From JAGQPD01 sp020426865 (GTDB lineage Bacteria > Planctomycetota > Planctomycetia > Pirellulales > Pirellulaceae), in assembly GCA_041399065.1 (NCBI GenBank), contig JAWKTN010000003.1:992001-1056000 (forward strand): a DNA stretch of 64,000 nucleotides. Reading direction: 5' to 3'. The notes beneath the pieces are model-generated. The model had not been told where the DNA came from and did not search any database. It saw nothing but the letters and a program-made list of their open reading frames with translations. Made by a program: the position numbers and the translations under genes. Positions 47,314 through 55,899 of this stretch are shown here, piece after piece. Position 1 is the first letter of the stretch. Every line of letters begins with the position of its first letter.

Positions 47314-47370
47314 TTCTGTCAGGAAAGATGGTGAATACAGGGTGCTTAGGTAAAACGAGGGCGCAGCGAC

Positions 47371-47667
47371 ATGCATGATGAACAGACCCATGCCGAAGGT
47401 GAAGCGAACGAACCGACGGTGACGCAGGCGGAGTTATTTGACAGTCTCAAGCGGATTGGGGAGTTGGAGGACCAAAAGAAGGCAATACAGGACGAGATCC
47501 AGCAGCGAACGGAAGCATTACGTGAGGCGTTGCCGAAGGTAGCCAGCGACAGTCTGCTCCATGGCTTGCTGACGAATTTGTTGAATCCGCGCAAGGCCGC
47601 GGCGGCCAGTGACGACGCCAAGCCGGCGCGACCGGCCAAGAAGCGGGCGTCGAGTCGGCGAAAGTAG
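47371..47667 (+). CDS. Small coiled-coil hypothetical protein
   Basis: A 98-residue, highly charged protein. Residues 20-52 (ELFDSLKRIGELEDQKKAIQ and on) form a predicted coiled coil. The tail is Ala/Lys/Arg-rich (KPARPAKKRASSRRK), which resembles nucleic-acid-binding tails of histone-like proteins, but no family is recognised. ATG start 57 bases after lctP. Codon use and composition look like genuine coding sequence. Confidence 0.6.
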   Translation: MHDEQTHAEGEANEPTVTQAELFDSLKRIGELEDQKKAIQDEIQQRTEALREALPKVASDSLLHGLLTNLLNPRKAAAASDDAKPARPAKKRASSRRK

Positions 47668-47678
47668 GGCAGGATTAC

Positions 47679-47893
47679 CAGGCCCGAAGGGCGGAGTGGC
47701 GTTCCAGGCCCGAAGGGCCGCCGTTTGCATAGCCCAGCCCGCAGGGCTGGGACGCGAAGGCCCCCTATCCCCCCCCGGCAGCTGTCCGACCGGGCCGGAG
47801 GCCCGGTCGGACAGCTGCCGGGGCGTGCGCGATGGCCCACCGGACCCAGGCCGTTGGCCTGGGCTATGCAAACGGCGGGCCTTCGGCCCTGGA
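47679..47893. repeat. Composite REP-like palindromic element, copy 6
   Basis: The central perfect stem spans 47773-47823 with GGCAGCTGTCCGAC-type flanks. Outer arms are as in the other copies. The right arm continues into the tandem duplication at 47864-48157. Confidence 0.85.
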
Positions 47894-48157
47894 GATCGCA
47901 GCGGCGCCTTCGGCTGGAGATCGCCGAGCGGGCCTTCGGCCTTTTATATCACATGCCGGATCGCTAATTGCTCGGCCTGCAATTTTTCTACGGCCCAATC
48001 GAAGGCCAGCTATGCAAACGGCGGGCCTTCGGCCCTGGAGATCGCAGCAGCGCGTTCGGCCCTGGAGATCGCCGAGCGGGCCTTCGGCCTTTTATATCAC
48101 ATGCCGGATCGCTAATTGCTCGGCCTGCAATTTTTCTACGGCCCAATCGAAGGCCAG
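47864..48157. repeat. 146/148-bp tandem duplication
   Basis: The stretch from CTATGCAAACGGCGGGCC to CAATCGAAGGCCAG occurs at 47864-48009 and again at 48010-48157, differing at a few bases and a 2-bp indel. The unit contains REP-like arms plus the last ~20 codons of the minus-strand protease-like gene. A spare copy of that gene end therefore lies beyond its stop. Confidence 0.88.
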
Positions 48158-49092
48158 TACGTGTAGGGATTGGGCGACGCCGATGCGATATTCGGGTTCG
48201 TATGCGCCAACTTGGATGGCGGCGGGGATACCGTTGATTGTCCAGACGGCGCCGGAGCTGCCGGCGTGAAAATCGCCAGGCTCTCCTTCGGCGTAGATCA
48301 CACCTTGCAGCCGTCCCAACGGTGGCAGATGTGCGATTGGTTCGTAGCCAATTACACGAAACGACGGTTGGGATTCGGTCAGGCTGTTGCCGGTGGCGTA
48401 TTGCTGGGCGTGGTAGGCCAATGATAGAGGATCGAGCACGCGTTGCGACTTGCGGACATGTGGCAGGAAGCCAGACAGTTGCAATGCGCTGCGTGACACT
48501 TCGATAATCGCGCCGTCGTACGCCTGGCGGCTGGTTGTGCACGCACGGCAACTCGACCTTCAATCCAGGGCGCTTCGGCTCGTACTGGTGTCGCGATTCT
48601 TTCGACGCGCACCGAGAGCGGCAGGCGCTGACCGGCAAACAGGTGGCCAACCGTCAGCAGTCCCCATTGCCACGGGCCGCCGAGATGCCATGATAGTGTC
48701 ACGCCAGTCAAAGCCGATTCGCGCGCGAGAACTCGGGCGCCGGTCGGCACAAACTGTCCGGCGATCGGCAGGATGTCGGTAACGATCGTAATGATGTCGT
48801 ATTTGCCGTCGTCGCGACGCAGCCGCAGCGGGATTGTTGGCGGGATGCGTTGCGACGCCGGCAGGTGTGACGGCTTTTTCGGGACGAGGAATCGAGCGCA
48901 CAACCCGGCCGAGGGACGGTGAACGGAGTGAGCGATCTTCGGTCCCCATAGGACGGTGGGGGTGTCGGATTGACTCCATCGCGCGGCACGCACAACAAGC
49001 GAACGGTGCAGCCGCTGCAGTTGGTCGTGCAATTCGCTGCGGCTGGTCGCACCAAGGTTGCGTGACAGGTCAATCGTCGAAGCGGACGACAT
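48092..49092 (-). pseudogene. Trypsin-like serine protease-like protein, frameshifted
   Basis: The first part (ATG at 49092) encodes a domain with WGLLTVGHLFAG, like the histidine motif of trypsin-fold proteins, and runs to about 48530. The continuation is in another frame (YDGAIIEVSRSALQLSGF ...) and carries FHAGSSGAVWTINGIPAAIQ, like a degenerate GDSGG site, ending at 48092. A one-base shift between about 48510 and 48540 joins them. The classical Cys and the full GDSGG are absent, so proteolytic activity is doubtful even if intact. The start overlaps the end of the upstream lipoprotein gene by 23 bases, so the two form a unit. A sequencing error is possible. Confidence 0.65.
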
Positions 49093-50119
49093 ACGGCATA
49101 TCCCCCAACTGCCGTGCCTGGCTGCGCAGATACGCGTTGGTCAACAGGGCGGTGCGCGCTTGGTCGCGCGACTCGCTGTCGACTTGTGGGCCGCGAATCG
49201 CGACGACGATATGATCGCCTTCGTCGCTGAGTGCCACGCGTGTTTGGAATTCGCCGAGCCACTGCTGCAACTGTCGGTTTTCGACGATGGCCGTCTGCAT
49301 CGACTGCAGCACTTCTTCTGGGCGAAACACGCGCCGGTCGGCGTCAGGGAGCCGTTCCAGTTGAGCATCCACGACGCTGGTGGTGGGCGTTGGTGCGGCC
49401 GCAGACTTGTTGGTATTATCTGGGTCCTCGAGCCGTTGCCAGTTGCTGCCGGCCGATCCGAGGATTTGGTCCAGTTGACGGAAGACCATCACGCCGTTTT
49501 CGAACACCAGACCATAGACCGCCGCCGCGGGGTCGTTACAGCAGACATCGTCACCGCCATGTATGACGGTGGGGCAATTGTTAAACGGCGCAAATCCGAC
49601 GTAGCGCCAACCTTGCAAGTGACGCTGGCCTTGGGGTCCGCACCCGACAACGGCCTCGTAGAATCCGAGTGGCACATTGGTGGCCGCGACGACCAAGGAC
49701 AGGTTCTCGGAACTGGCGCCGGACGATTTGGTGGGTTGAAAACTGCTGGCAAGTGACGCGATGGCGTCAATCTGTTCGTCGGTTTGGCTGTCGAGCTTTG
49801 CACCGATGGCAGTGAGATTCCAACCGTTTTCGAGCTTGATATCGACATCGGCCAGGCCCAGGCCGGGGCGCACGTGGATGGCATATTCTTCGGAGTAGTC
49901 GGGGAGGTATTGAACGCCGATTTCGACGAATTGTTCCGCCGGTGATCCCTTGTCGGTTCCCTCCAGTCGCGCCGGGCGCACAAACAAATAGGGTTTCGGG
50001 CGATAATACCGCACGCCGCGGTGTTTGGGGCCCGGGTTCTTGGTGACCGTGGCTGAAGGCGTTAGGCAGCCGGATGTGACGACAAGGAGCAGGCAGTAGG
50101 CGACGATGCGTGGCAGCAT
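49070..50119 (-). CDS. Predicted lipoprotein of unknown function
   Basis: The start at ATG 50119 (MLPRIVAYCLLLVVTSGC) gives a textbook lipoprotein signal with lipobox VTSGC; a longer frame adds 17 residues without function. The 349-residue product has no motif I recognise. It contains PGLGLADVDIKLENGWNL and a Cys pair (DDVCCNDP), and later a helical, charged C-terminus. It is translationally coupled to the downstream protease-like frameshifted gene (23-base overlap), suggesting an envelope pair. Confidence 0.7.
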   Translation of the reverse strand: MLPRIVAYCLLLVVTSGCLTPSATVTKNPGPKHRGVRYYRPKPYLFVRPARLEGTDKGSPAEQFVEIGVQYLPDYSEEYAIHVRPGLGLADVDIKLENGWNLTAIGAKLDSQTDEQIDAIASLASSFQPTKSSGASSENLSLVVAATNVPLGFYEAVVGCGPQGQRHLQGWRYVGFAPFNNCPTVIHGGDDVCCNDPAAAVYGLVFENGVMVFRQLDQILGSAGSNWQRLEDPDNTNKSAAAPTPTTSVVDAQLERLPDADRRVFRPEEVLQSMQTAIVENRQLQQWLGEFQTRVALSDEGDHIVVAIRGPQVDSESRDQARTALLTNAYLRSQARQLGDMPYVVRFDD

Positions 50120-50252
50120 GACAGCACCCTTCGCTGGATACAGATTTTGGATATGACAGACGAGAGGCACGAAATGCCGCTATTCGTGGTATCGGCTGTA
50201 GGGTGTGCAGGGATGAGCGGAATTGTGTCGTTGGGCGGATGTCGGGTGGCCA

Positions 50253-50485
50253 TCCAGGCCCGAAGCGGCGATCTCTAGGGCCGAAGGCCCGCCATTTGCA
50301 TAGCCCAGCCCGCAGGGCTGGGATTGCGGGCCCCCTGGCGCCTGCCGCGTGGTCGTCCGGGCCGGAGGCCCGGACGACCACGCGGCAGGGGGATCTAACG
50401 CCCGGTCGGACCCAGGCCGTTGGCCTGGGCTATGCAAATGGCGGGCCTTCGGCTATGGAGATCGCAGGGGGCCTTCGGCCCTGGA
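50253..50485. repeat. Composite REP-like palindromic element, copy 7
   Basis: The central perfect stem spans 50341-50389, core CCGGGCC-GGA-GGCCCGG with flanks CCTGCCGCGTGGTCGT and the complement. Outer arms are as elsewhere, followed by an extra GGGCCTTCGGCCC unit. It lies upstream of the lipoprotein gene. Confidence 0.85.
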
Positions 50486-50531
50486 GATCACAGTGGAAAT
50501 CGCCCGAAAACCGCCGGAATAGCGTGGCGGG

Positions 50532-50561
50532 TTGACATTTCGGCCTGGCATGCACCATAAT
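50532..50561 (+). promoter_or_regulatory. Candidate sigma70-like promoter
   Basis: TTGACA (50532-50537) and CATAAT (50556-50561) are separated by 18 bases. No gene starts within 350 bases downstream; a terminator lies at 50828-50860. Confidence 0.5.
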
Positions 50562-50567
50562 ACGGAA

Positions 50568-50860
50568 CGGACGGCGGTTGTCTCTATGGTTTCCCGCTGC
50601 TTTGATCGGATCGTGGCCGTCCCTGTTAGTTGCATCAAATGATTTGCGTTTGTATCGATTGGCTTCGCGAGATGGATTTCGCGGTCGCGTAAGGGCCCCG
50701 GCCCTTGCCACGGTATGTTTCACAGAGTTTTTTTGCTGGCTGGGTGGATGTGCTCTTGCGAGCATCTCCGCGTTGCATGGCAATCACTGATAGGCGATCC
50801 CTCCGTTTCCAAACTATCGCCTAAGCGAAGGTGCCGGGGTATCCTACCTCGGCACCTTTT
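50568..50860 (+). ncRNA. Possible structured small RNA between promoter and terminator
   Basis: Between the TTGACA/CATAAT promoter and the terminator at 50828-50860 lie about 290 bases with several hairpins, for example AAGGGCCCCGGCCCTT and TAGGCGAT...ATCGCCTA (50791-50823). A 70-codon frame at 50578-50790 has no recognised features. The region could be an RNA gene or a long leader of the AmmeMemoRadiSam gene with an attenuator. I cannot place it in a known RNA family. Confidence 0.35.
50828..50860 (+). terminator. Rho-independent terminator upstream of the AmmeMemoRadiSam gene
   Basis: A 12-bp stem (50828-50839 with 50847-50858, one G-U pair) and a 7-nt loop are followed by TTTT. It lies 53 bases before the GTG at 50914, so it may be an attenuator or the end of a separate transcript. 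Confidence 0.7.
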
Positions 50861-50913
50861 GCGTTTGTATTTGCTTTTCCCACATCTCCTGATTTTACCC
50901 TGCACGTAGGTCT

Positions 50914-53900
50914 GTGACCCAAGAACGAGCGCGCAACGCCGACGGCAGTATCGTAGGTCAATGGTGGCGGACCACTGACGGGAACCGTGTCCTCTGTGAA
51001 CTTTGTCCACGCACCTGTCACCTGAACCCAGGTGACCGCGGATTCTGCTTTGTTCGGGAGAACCGGGATGGTCAACTGGTCCTGAACACGTACGGCCGAA
51101 GCACTGGATTTTGCATCGATCCGATCGAGAAAAAGCCGCTCAACCATTTTTACCCCGGCACGAGTGTCCTGTCATTCGGCACGGCCGGCTGTAATCTGGG
51201 CTGCAAATTCTGTCAGAATTGGTCGATATCGAAGTCGAAAGAAGTTGAGCGGGCCAGCCAATGGGCCGAGGCCCAGCAGGTGGCGCGGGCGGCGGTGGAG
51301 CTTGGCTGCCATAGCGTTGCCTTCACCTACAACGACCCGGTAATCTGGGCGGAATATGCCATCGACGTCGCGCGGGCCTGTCACGCCAAGCAGATCAAGA
51401 CGGTAGCCGTCACGGCCGGGTACATCAGCCCGGTAGCACGCCGCGAATTCTTCGCAGAGATGGATGCCGCCAACGTCGATCTGAAGGCGTTCACGGAGGA
51501 CTTTTATCAGCACCTCACGCTATCGCATCTTCAGCCGGTACTCGATACGCTGCTATGGCTGAAACGCGAGACCGACGTTTGGTTTGAGATTACGAATCTC
51601 ATTATTCCTCAGGCGAACGATGACGACGACGAACTCCGGCGGATGTGCGATTGGATTGTCAAGCATTTGGGAACGGACGTGCCGGTGCATTTTTCCGCGT
51701 TCCATCCCGACTTTCGGTTGCGAGATCGTGGGGCAACGCCCCCCGAGACACTCATCCGTGCCCACGAGATCGCCTGCCAGGCGGGGATCCAATTTCCCTT
51801 TGTCGGGAATGTGCACGACGCCCAGCGACAGAACACCTATTGCCCGAGTTGCGGCGGCCTGTTGATCCAGCGCGATTGGTACGACCTGGGGCAGTACCAC
51901 TTGCGGGGAAATTGCTGTACCCATTGTGGGTATTCGGTGGCTGGTCGATTTGGCGAGCAGCCGGGGACGTGGGGACGGAAACGGATGGCGGTAGACATCG
52001 AGCGATACGGTAATACAGGGAGCACGGTCGGAGTGAGCACGACACAATCAGCGACATCATTATCACAACCTCAGCGTGACGCATTACTCTTGGCGGCCAG
52101 CCAGTTCGTATCTGGGACGATTGCGGGATGGCAGACGCGGTTGAGTGACGCGACGCTGGCCGGAGTGGCTGACCAGCAAGTGGAAGGGATGTTCTTATCG
52201 ATCAAGCGTCAGGGACACCTGCGGGCATGTTGTGGGTTCTTGGGGCAATCGCATCGAGTGGTCGATGCGTTGCGCGAATCGGCGTGCACGTCGGCCGCGC
52301 GCGATACGCGGTTGCCACCGATATCGGCCAGCGAACTGCCGTATCTGGATTTGCAGATTTGGTTATTGCACGGCCGGCAGGTCGTGACGGCGATAGGGCA
52401 GCAGCGTGCCGAGTCGGTAGTGATTGGCAGGCATGGTCTGCAGATTGTGGCGGGCCAATCGCGAGGACTGTTGCTGCCGGGGGTTGCGGTAGACATGAAT
52501 CTGTCATCCGTTGCCTTTCTACAACAGGTCTGCCTAAAAGCCGGATTGCCGCCGCACAGTTGGAAGGAACCCGAGGTAACGTTGTATACGTTTGAGGGGA
52601 CGGTGGTGGAGGGTGGATTCTGTCGCGAGGCGTTGATCGGTGGGGACGCGGAGCCGGCGCGGTTATTCAGCAATGAGCACGTGGAATTGATCCGGCAATT
52701 CACGTTGCATAATTTGCGGGCGCTTGTGATGGGTGGAACACCGAACTACTATTTGCCGAACGTTCCGGACGCGACGGTGCAGGGGTTGGTATTGAGTGTC
52801 TATCCGGAGGGGCGAGCGGAACCGTTGCGTTGGTATCAATGGTCGATTCGCCCGGGGATTCCTTGCCAGGCTACGTTGGCTCAGTTGACTCAAGTGGCCG
52901 CTCGACAGTTGGCCGACGACGGGGCACGAACGTTACGCTTGGGGGGCGATGCCGTTCAAATCGCGATTTTCTATGATTCGGCGTTGCATGGAACGGTCAG
53001 CGACGTGGATTTGCGGGGGATGGATCCGGCACGTCGCGCGATTTTGGTGCAGGAGGGAAATCGATCGGCATGTGTTTTTGATCCGCAGATGTCGGCGGCG
53101 ACGATCGTCGAAGCGGCGGCCAGCTCGGCTGCGGTATCGGTGCCGGCAGCGGCACGCGTTATGAGTCTATTGGCAGCGTCCAGTGACAAGGCGGTGACAA
53201 TTGCCACGGGGGTGGATGCCGTGGCGGGGCCAGAGACTCGGCGGCCGGCCGTGGCCGGCAGTTTTTATCCGGGGGACGCCGAGGGAGTGCGACGAGAATT
53301 GGATCGGCTGTTGGGGGAGAATACTGAGGGAGCCGAGCCGGCTCGCTGCTGGCCGGCGGCGTTGGTGCCGCACGCCGGCTGGCGGTTCTCCGGACAGTTG
53401 GCGGCTCGCGTGATGCAGCGAGTTGAGTGGCCAGAGACGGTGATCGTTATCGGCCCAAAGCATACCTCCGCCGGCCTGCCGTATGCTGTCGCGCCTTGCC
53501 AGCGGTGGGAGCTTCCTGGTGTCGATGTACTGTCAGACATAGATATGGCACAGCGGCTGGTGCGGACGATCCGGGGTTGGCAGTTCGACGCGGCGGCGCA
53601 TGAACGGGAGCATGGGATCGAAGTCGAACTACCGATCTTATCCCGAGTGGCACCTGGAGCGCGCGTTGTCGGAGTCGCATTGGGGCCGGCCGATTGGGAG
53701 GTCTGTCAGCGGATGGGCGACGACTTGGCGTCGCTGCTGGCAGCACACGATGCGCCGATCGGCTTGATGATCAGTAGCGATATGAATCACTTTGCGACGG
53801 ACGTCGAGAATCGGCGTTTGGACACGATGGCATTAGAGGCCCTGGAGACACTTGAGCCGGAGCGATTGTACCGCGTGGCGCGGGAGAACCATATCAGCAT

Positions 53901-54060
53901 GTGTGGGTTAGTGCCGGCGGTGATCGTGATGCATGCTTTACGCAAGCTTGGGAGGTTGCAGCGGGTCGAACGCGTGGGATACGGGACGAGTGCCGATGTG
54001 ACAGGCGACACATCACGCGTGGTCGGCTACGCGGGATTGTTGTTGGGAACCGGCACATAG
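50914..54060 (+). CDS. AmmeMemoRadiSam fusion: radical SAM + AMMECR1 + MEMO in one chain
   Basis: GTG start, 1048 residues. Residues 1-370 are the AmrS-type radical SAM enzyme: an N-terminal Cys cluster (CELCPRTCHLNPGDRGFC), the [4Fe-4S] site CNLGCKFCQNW (Cys93, 97, 100) and a C-terminal zinc ribbon (CPSCGG...CCTHCGY). Residues about 385-565 are AMMECR1-like, with LSIKRQGHLRACCGFLG. Residues about 570-770 look like a diverged second AMMECR1-type unit (QGLVLSVYPEG; ALHGTVSDVDL parallels LLHGRQVVTAI). Residues about 775-1046 are MEMO-like: AVAGSFYPGD, LVPHAGWRFSG, VIGPKHTSAG, HEREHGIEVELPIL, SSDMNHFA. The three families co-occur in many prokaryotes as the AmmeMemoRadiSam system, whose function is not settled. 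Fusion suggests they work as one complex in the cytosol. Confidence 0.9.
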   Translation: MTQERARNADGSIVGQWWRTTDGNRVLCELCPRTCHLNPGDRGFCFVRENRDGQLVLNTYGRSTGFCIDPIEKKPLNHFYPGTSVLSFGTAGCNLGCKFCQNWSISKSKEVERASQWAEAQQVARAAVELGCHSVAFTYNDPVIWAEYAIDVARACHAKQIKTVAVTAGYISPVARREFFAEMDAANVDLKAFTEDFYQHLTLSHLQPVLDTLLWLKRETDVWFEITNLIIPQANDDDDELRRMCDWIVKHLGTDVPVHFSAFHPDFRLRDRGATPPETLIRAHEIACQAGIQFPFVGNVHDAQRQNTYCPSCGGLLIQRDWYDLGQYHLRGNCCTHCGYSVAGRFGEQPGTWGRKRMAVDIERYGNTGSTVGVSTTQSATSLSQPQRDALLLAASQFVSGTIAGWQTRLSDATLAGVADQQVEGMFLSIKRQGHLRACCGFLGQSHRVVDALRESACTSAARDTRLPPISASELPYLDLQIWLLHGRQVVTAIGQQRAESVVIGRHGLQIVAGQSRGLLLPGVAVDMNLSSVAFLQQVCLKAGLPPHSWKEPEVTLYTFEGTVVEGGFCREALIGGDAEPARLFSNEHVELIRQFTLHNLRALVMGGTPNYYLPNVPDATVQGLVLSVYPEGRAEPLRWYQWSIRPGIPCQATLAQLTQVAARQLADDGARTLRLGGDAVQIAIFYDSALHGTVSDVDLRGMDPARRAILVQEGNRSACVFDPQMSAATIVEAAASSAAVSVPAAARVMSLLAASSDKAVTIATGVDAVAGPETRRPAVAGSFYPGDAEGVRRELDRLLGENTEGAEPARCWPAALVPHAGWRFSGQLAARVMQRVEWPETVIVIGPKHTSAGLPYAVAPCQRWELPGVDVLSDIDMAQRLVRTIRGWQFDAAAHEREHGIEVELPILSRVAPGARVVGVALGPADWEVCQRMGDDLASLLAAHDAPIGLMISSDMNHFATDVENRRLDTMALEALETLEPERLYRVARENHISMCGLVPAVIVMHALRKLGRLQRVERVGYGTSADVTGDTSRVVGYAGLLLGTGT

Positions 54061-54321
54061 CTCCAGCCGTGTCCCAAGCGCCGTCGGCGGGCAGGCGATG
54101 GCCAAGGCGGGTAAGAAGGCCAAAGCGGTTGGACACGGCGGAGCGATCCGGGTGGTCATGCCGATTACGCGGTGGATATGACCGCAGCGGGCGGGGAGTC
54201 GCACTTCGCGCTTAAGCTTGTTGTTCGCTCATTAATTTGTTTTACACAGAGGGACGGAGTCACGGCGATGGAGTGGCAACTCGAGGCCCAGACCCGTCCC
54301 GTGCGCTGACAGCCGTGCGGT

Positions 54322-55881
54322 TTATGCTTCGATGGCGACGGGTTCGTTGGCGGTGGCGGGGTTGTAGAGCTGTCGTTTGCCGTTTCCGTCGTCGGTGACG
54401 GCGCAGTTGCCGACCTCTTCGGCCGCAAGTTTCGCGGCCGAATGGGCTCGTTCCATAAGTGACATCGAGTTATCGTCGTGGCGCAGGCTAGCGATGCCGA
54501 TGCTGACGGTGAATTCGAGCGTTTCGCCTTGGAAGCGGGCCTTTTTGAATTCGGCGGCACAATTGCGAATCCGTTCGGCGGGGATCAACGCTGCGTTCAG
54601 TGGCGTAGCGGGTAGCAAGACGGAAAACTCATTGTTTGAATACCGCGAGACGAGATCGGGATCGCGCAAGCTAGTGCGGATGAATTCCGCGACGATCCCC
54701 AGTACGAACTCTTCGGCTTTTGAGCCGCGTGTCTTGATATCGTCGAACTTATCGACCAGCACGACCATCAGCGACATTTCGTATTCGTACCGTTGCGACT
54801 CGGAGACGCGGCGGCGAAGTTCTTCGAGGAAGACGCGACGAGTTGGCAGGCCGGTGACGCGATCGGCGTAGTACGAGATGTCGTTGTCTTCGACACAATT
54901 GCTTAGTTCGTGATCGGAGTCGACCGGCGTGAGCGAGGCGCCGAAGCGTTCGCAACCGATACCCGATTGATAATGAGCGCAGTTGCGTCCGTTCTGTTTG
55001 GAGGCATAGAGTGCGGCATCGGCGCGTTCGATGAGCGTCGACATGGTATCTTTGGGGAGCGAATGGGACATGCCAACGCTGACCGTCAAGCGCAGGTTGA
55101 GACCTTCGTAGTTGAATCGTCTTTGTTCGATAACGCTCCGAACCCGTTCGCCGGCCAGTTTGGCCTTTTCGACCGAAGTGCTGGTGAGGACGATCGCGAA
55201 CTCCTCCCCTCCGTAGCGGGCGACAATATCGATATCACGCATGGACGACTTGAGTGTTTCGGCGACTTGCTGCAGGATGGCATCGCCCGCCTGGTGTCCG
55301 TAGGTATCGTTGAAGCGTTTGAAATGATCGACGTCGACCAACAGCAGTCCGACGGGAATGCCTTGTTGTTCCCAGTCGGCGACTCGGCTGACCAATTCCA
55401 TTTCGAATGCCCGTCGGTTGGCGATCTTTGTCAGCGAGTCGCGCATGGTATCGACGCGATGGGATTCTTGCAGGCGGTTCAATGTGCGAAGCCATTCATC
55501 GCTGAGGGTGCCGATAATGGTGGCTGTCAGCAACAGCGTCAGGGACCAGATCCCGGTGTGGAGCAGGGCATGGAAGTTCGGATAGACCCCGACGTAGACT
55601 ACGGATCCGGAGGACGTGCCGAGCCACAGCGATTCGGTCTGGACCAACACTACTGAGCAAGCTGCGATTACAGCCAGGATAATGGTACGAGTGCGACCGA
55701 GGAACAGTCCTCCGCAAGCGATGGGCAAGTAGAACAAGTGCAGGATGAGCTTCGAGTCGTTGGCGAGCATCCGTAGCAACGTTGTCAAACCGAGCACGAC
55801 TGTCACGAGGACAATCATGCCAAACGGGTTCGGTTTGTGCTTGGTTGATGACATGTGGCGAACTCGGCGGATGTTTTTCAA
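54322..55881 (-). CDS. Membrane diguanylate cyclase with two GGDEF domains
   Basis: Four or five N-terminal membrane spans (about residues 20-125) lead to the first GGDEF domain (about 140-300): LVDVDHFKRFNDTYGHQAGD and RYGGEEFAIVL. GGEEF at 224-228 is an active-type site, and RDID five residues upstream matches the inhibitory RxxD site. A second GGDEF-fold domain (about 340-500) has RYSNNEF in place of GG(D/E)EF, so it is predicted inactive and perhaps regulatory. The protein makes c-di-GMP at the membrane. A Met at residue 10 (MSSTKHK) may be the true start. It begins 18 bases after the kinase-tubulin gene on the same strand and is likely co-transcribed. Confidence 0.88.
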   Translation of the reverse strand: MKNIRRVRHMSSTKHKPNPFGMIVLVTVVLGLTTLLRMLANDSKLILHLFYLPIACGGLFLGRTRTIILAVIAACSVVLVQTESLWLGTSSGSVVYVGVYPNFHALLHTGIWSLTLLLTATIIGTLSDEWLRTLNRLQESHRVDTMRDSLTKIANRRAFEMELVSRVADWEQQGIPVGLLLVDVDHFKRFNDTYGHQAGDAILQQVAETLKSSMRDIDIVARYGGEEFAIVLTSTSVEKAKLAGERVRSVIEQRRFNYEGLNLRLTVSVGMSHSLPKDTMSTLIERADAALYASKQNGRNCAHYQSGIGCERFGASLTPVDSDHELSNCVEDNDISYYADRVTGLPTRRVFLEELRRRVSESQRYEYEMSLMVVLVDKFDDIKTRGSKAEEFVLGIVAEFIRTSLRDPDLVSRYSNNEFSVLLPATPLNAALIPAERIRNCAAEFKKARFQGETLEFTVSIGIASLRHDDNSMSLMERAHSAAKLAAEEVGNCAVTDDGNGKRQLYNPATANEPVAIEA

Positions 55882-55899
55882 AAAGGGAAATACGATCGA

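Larger units (their letters stand above)
50120..50913. other. Intergenic region: REP-like element, promoter, possible RNA, terminator
   Basis: About 790 bases lie between the divergent lipoprotein and AmmeMemoRadiSam genes. The identifiable parts are listed separately. No further protein-coding frame is convincing. Confidence 0.5.
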
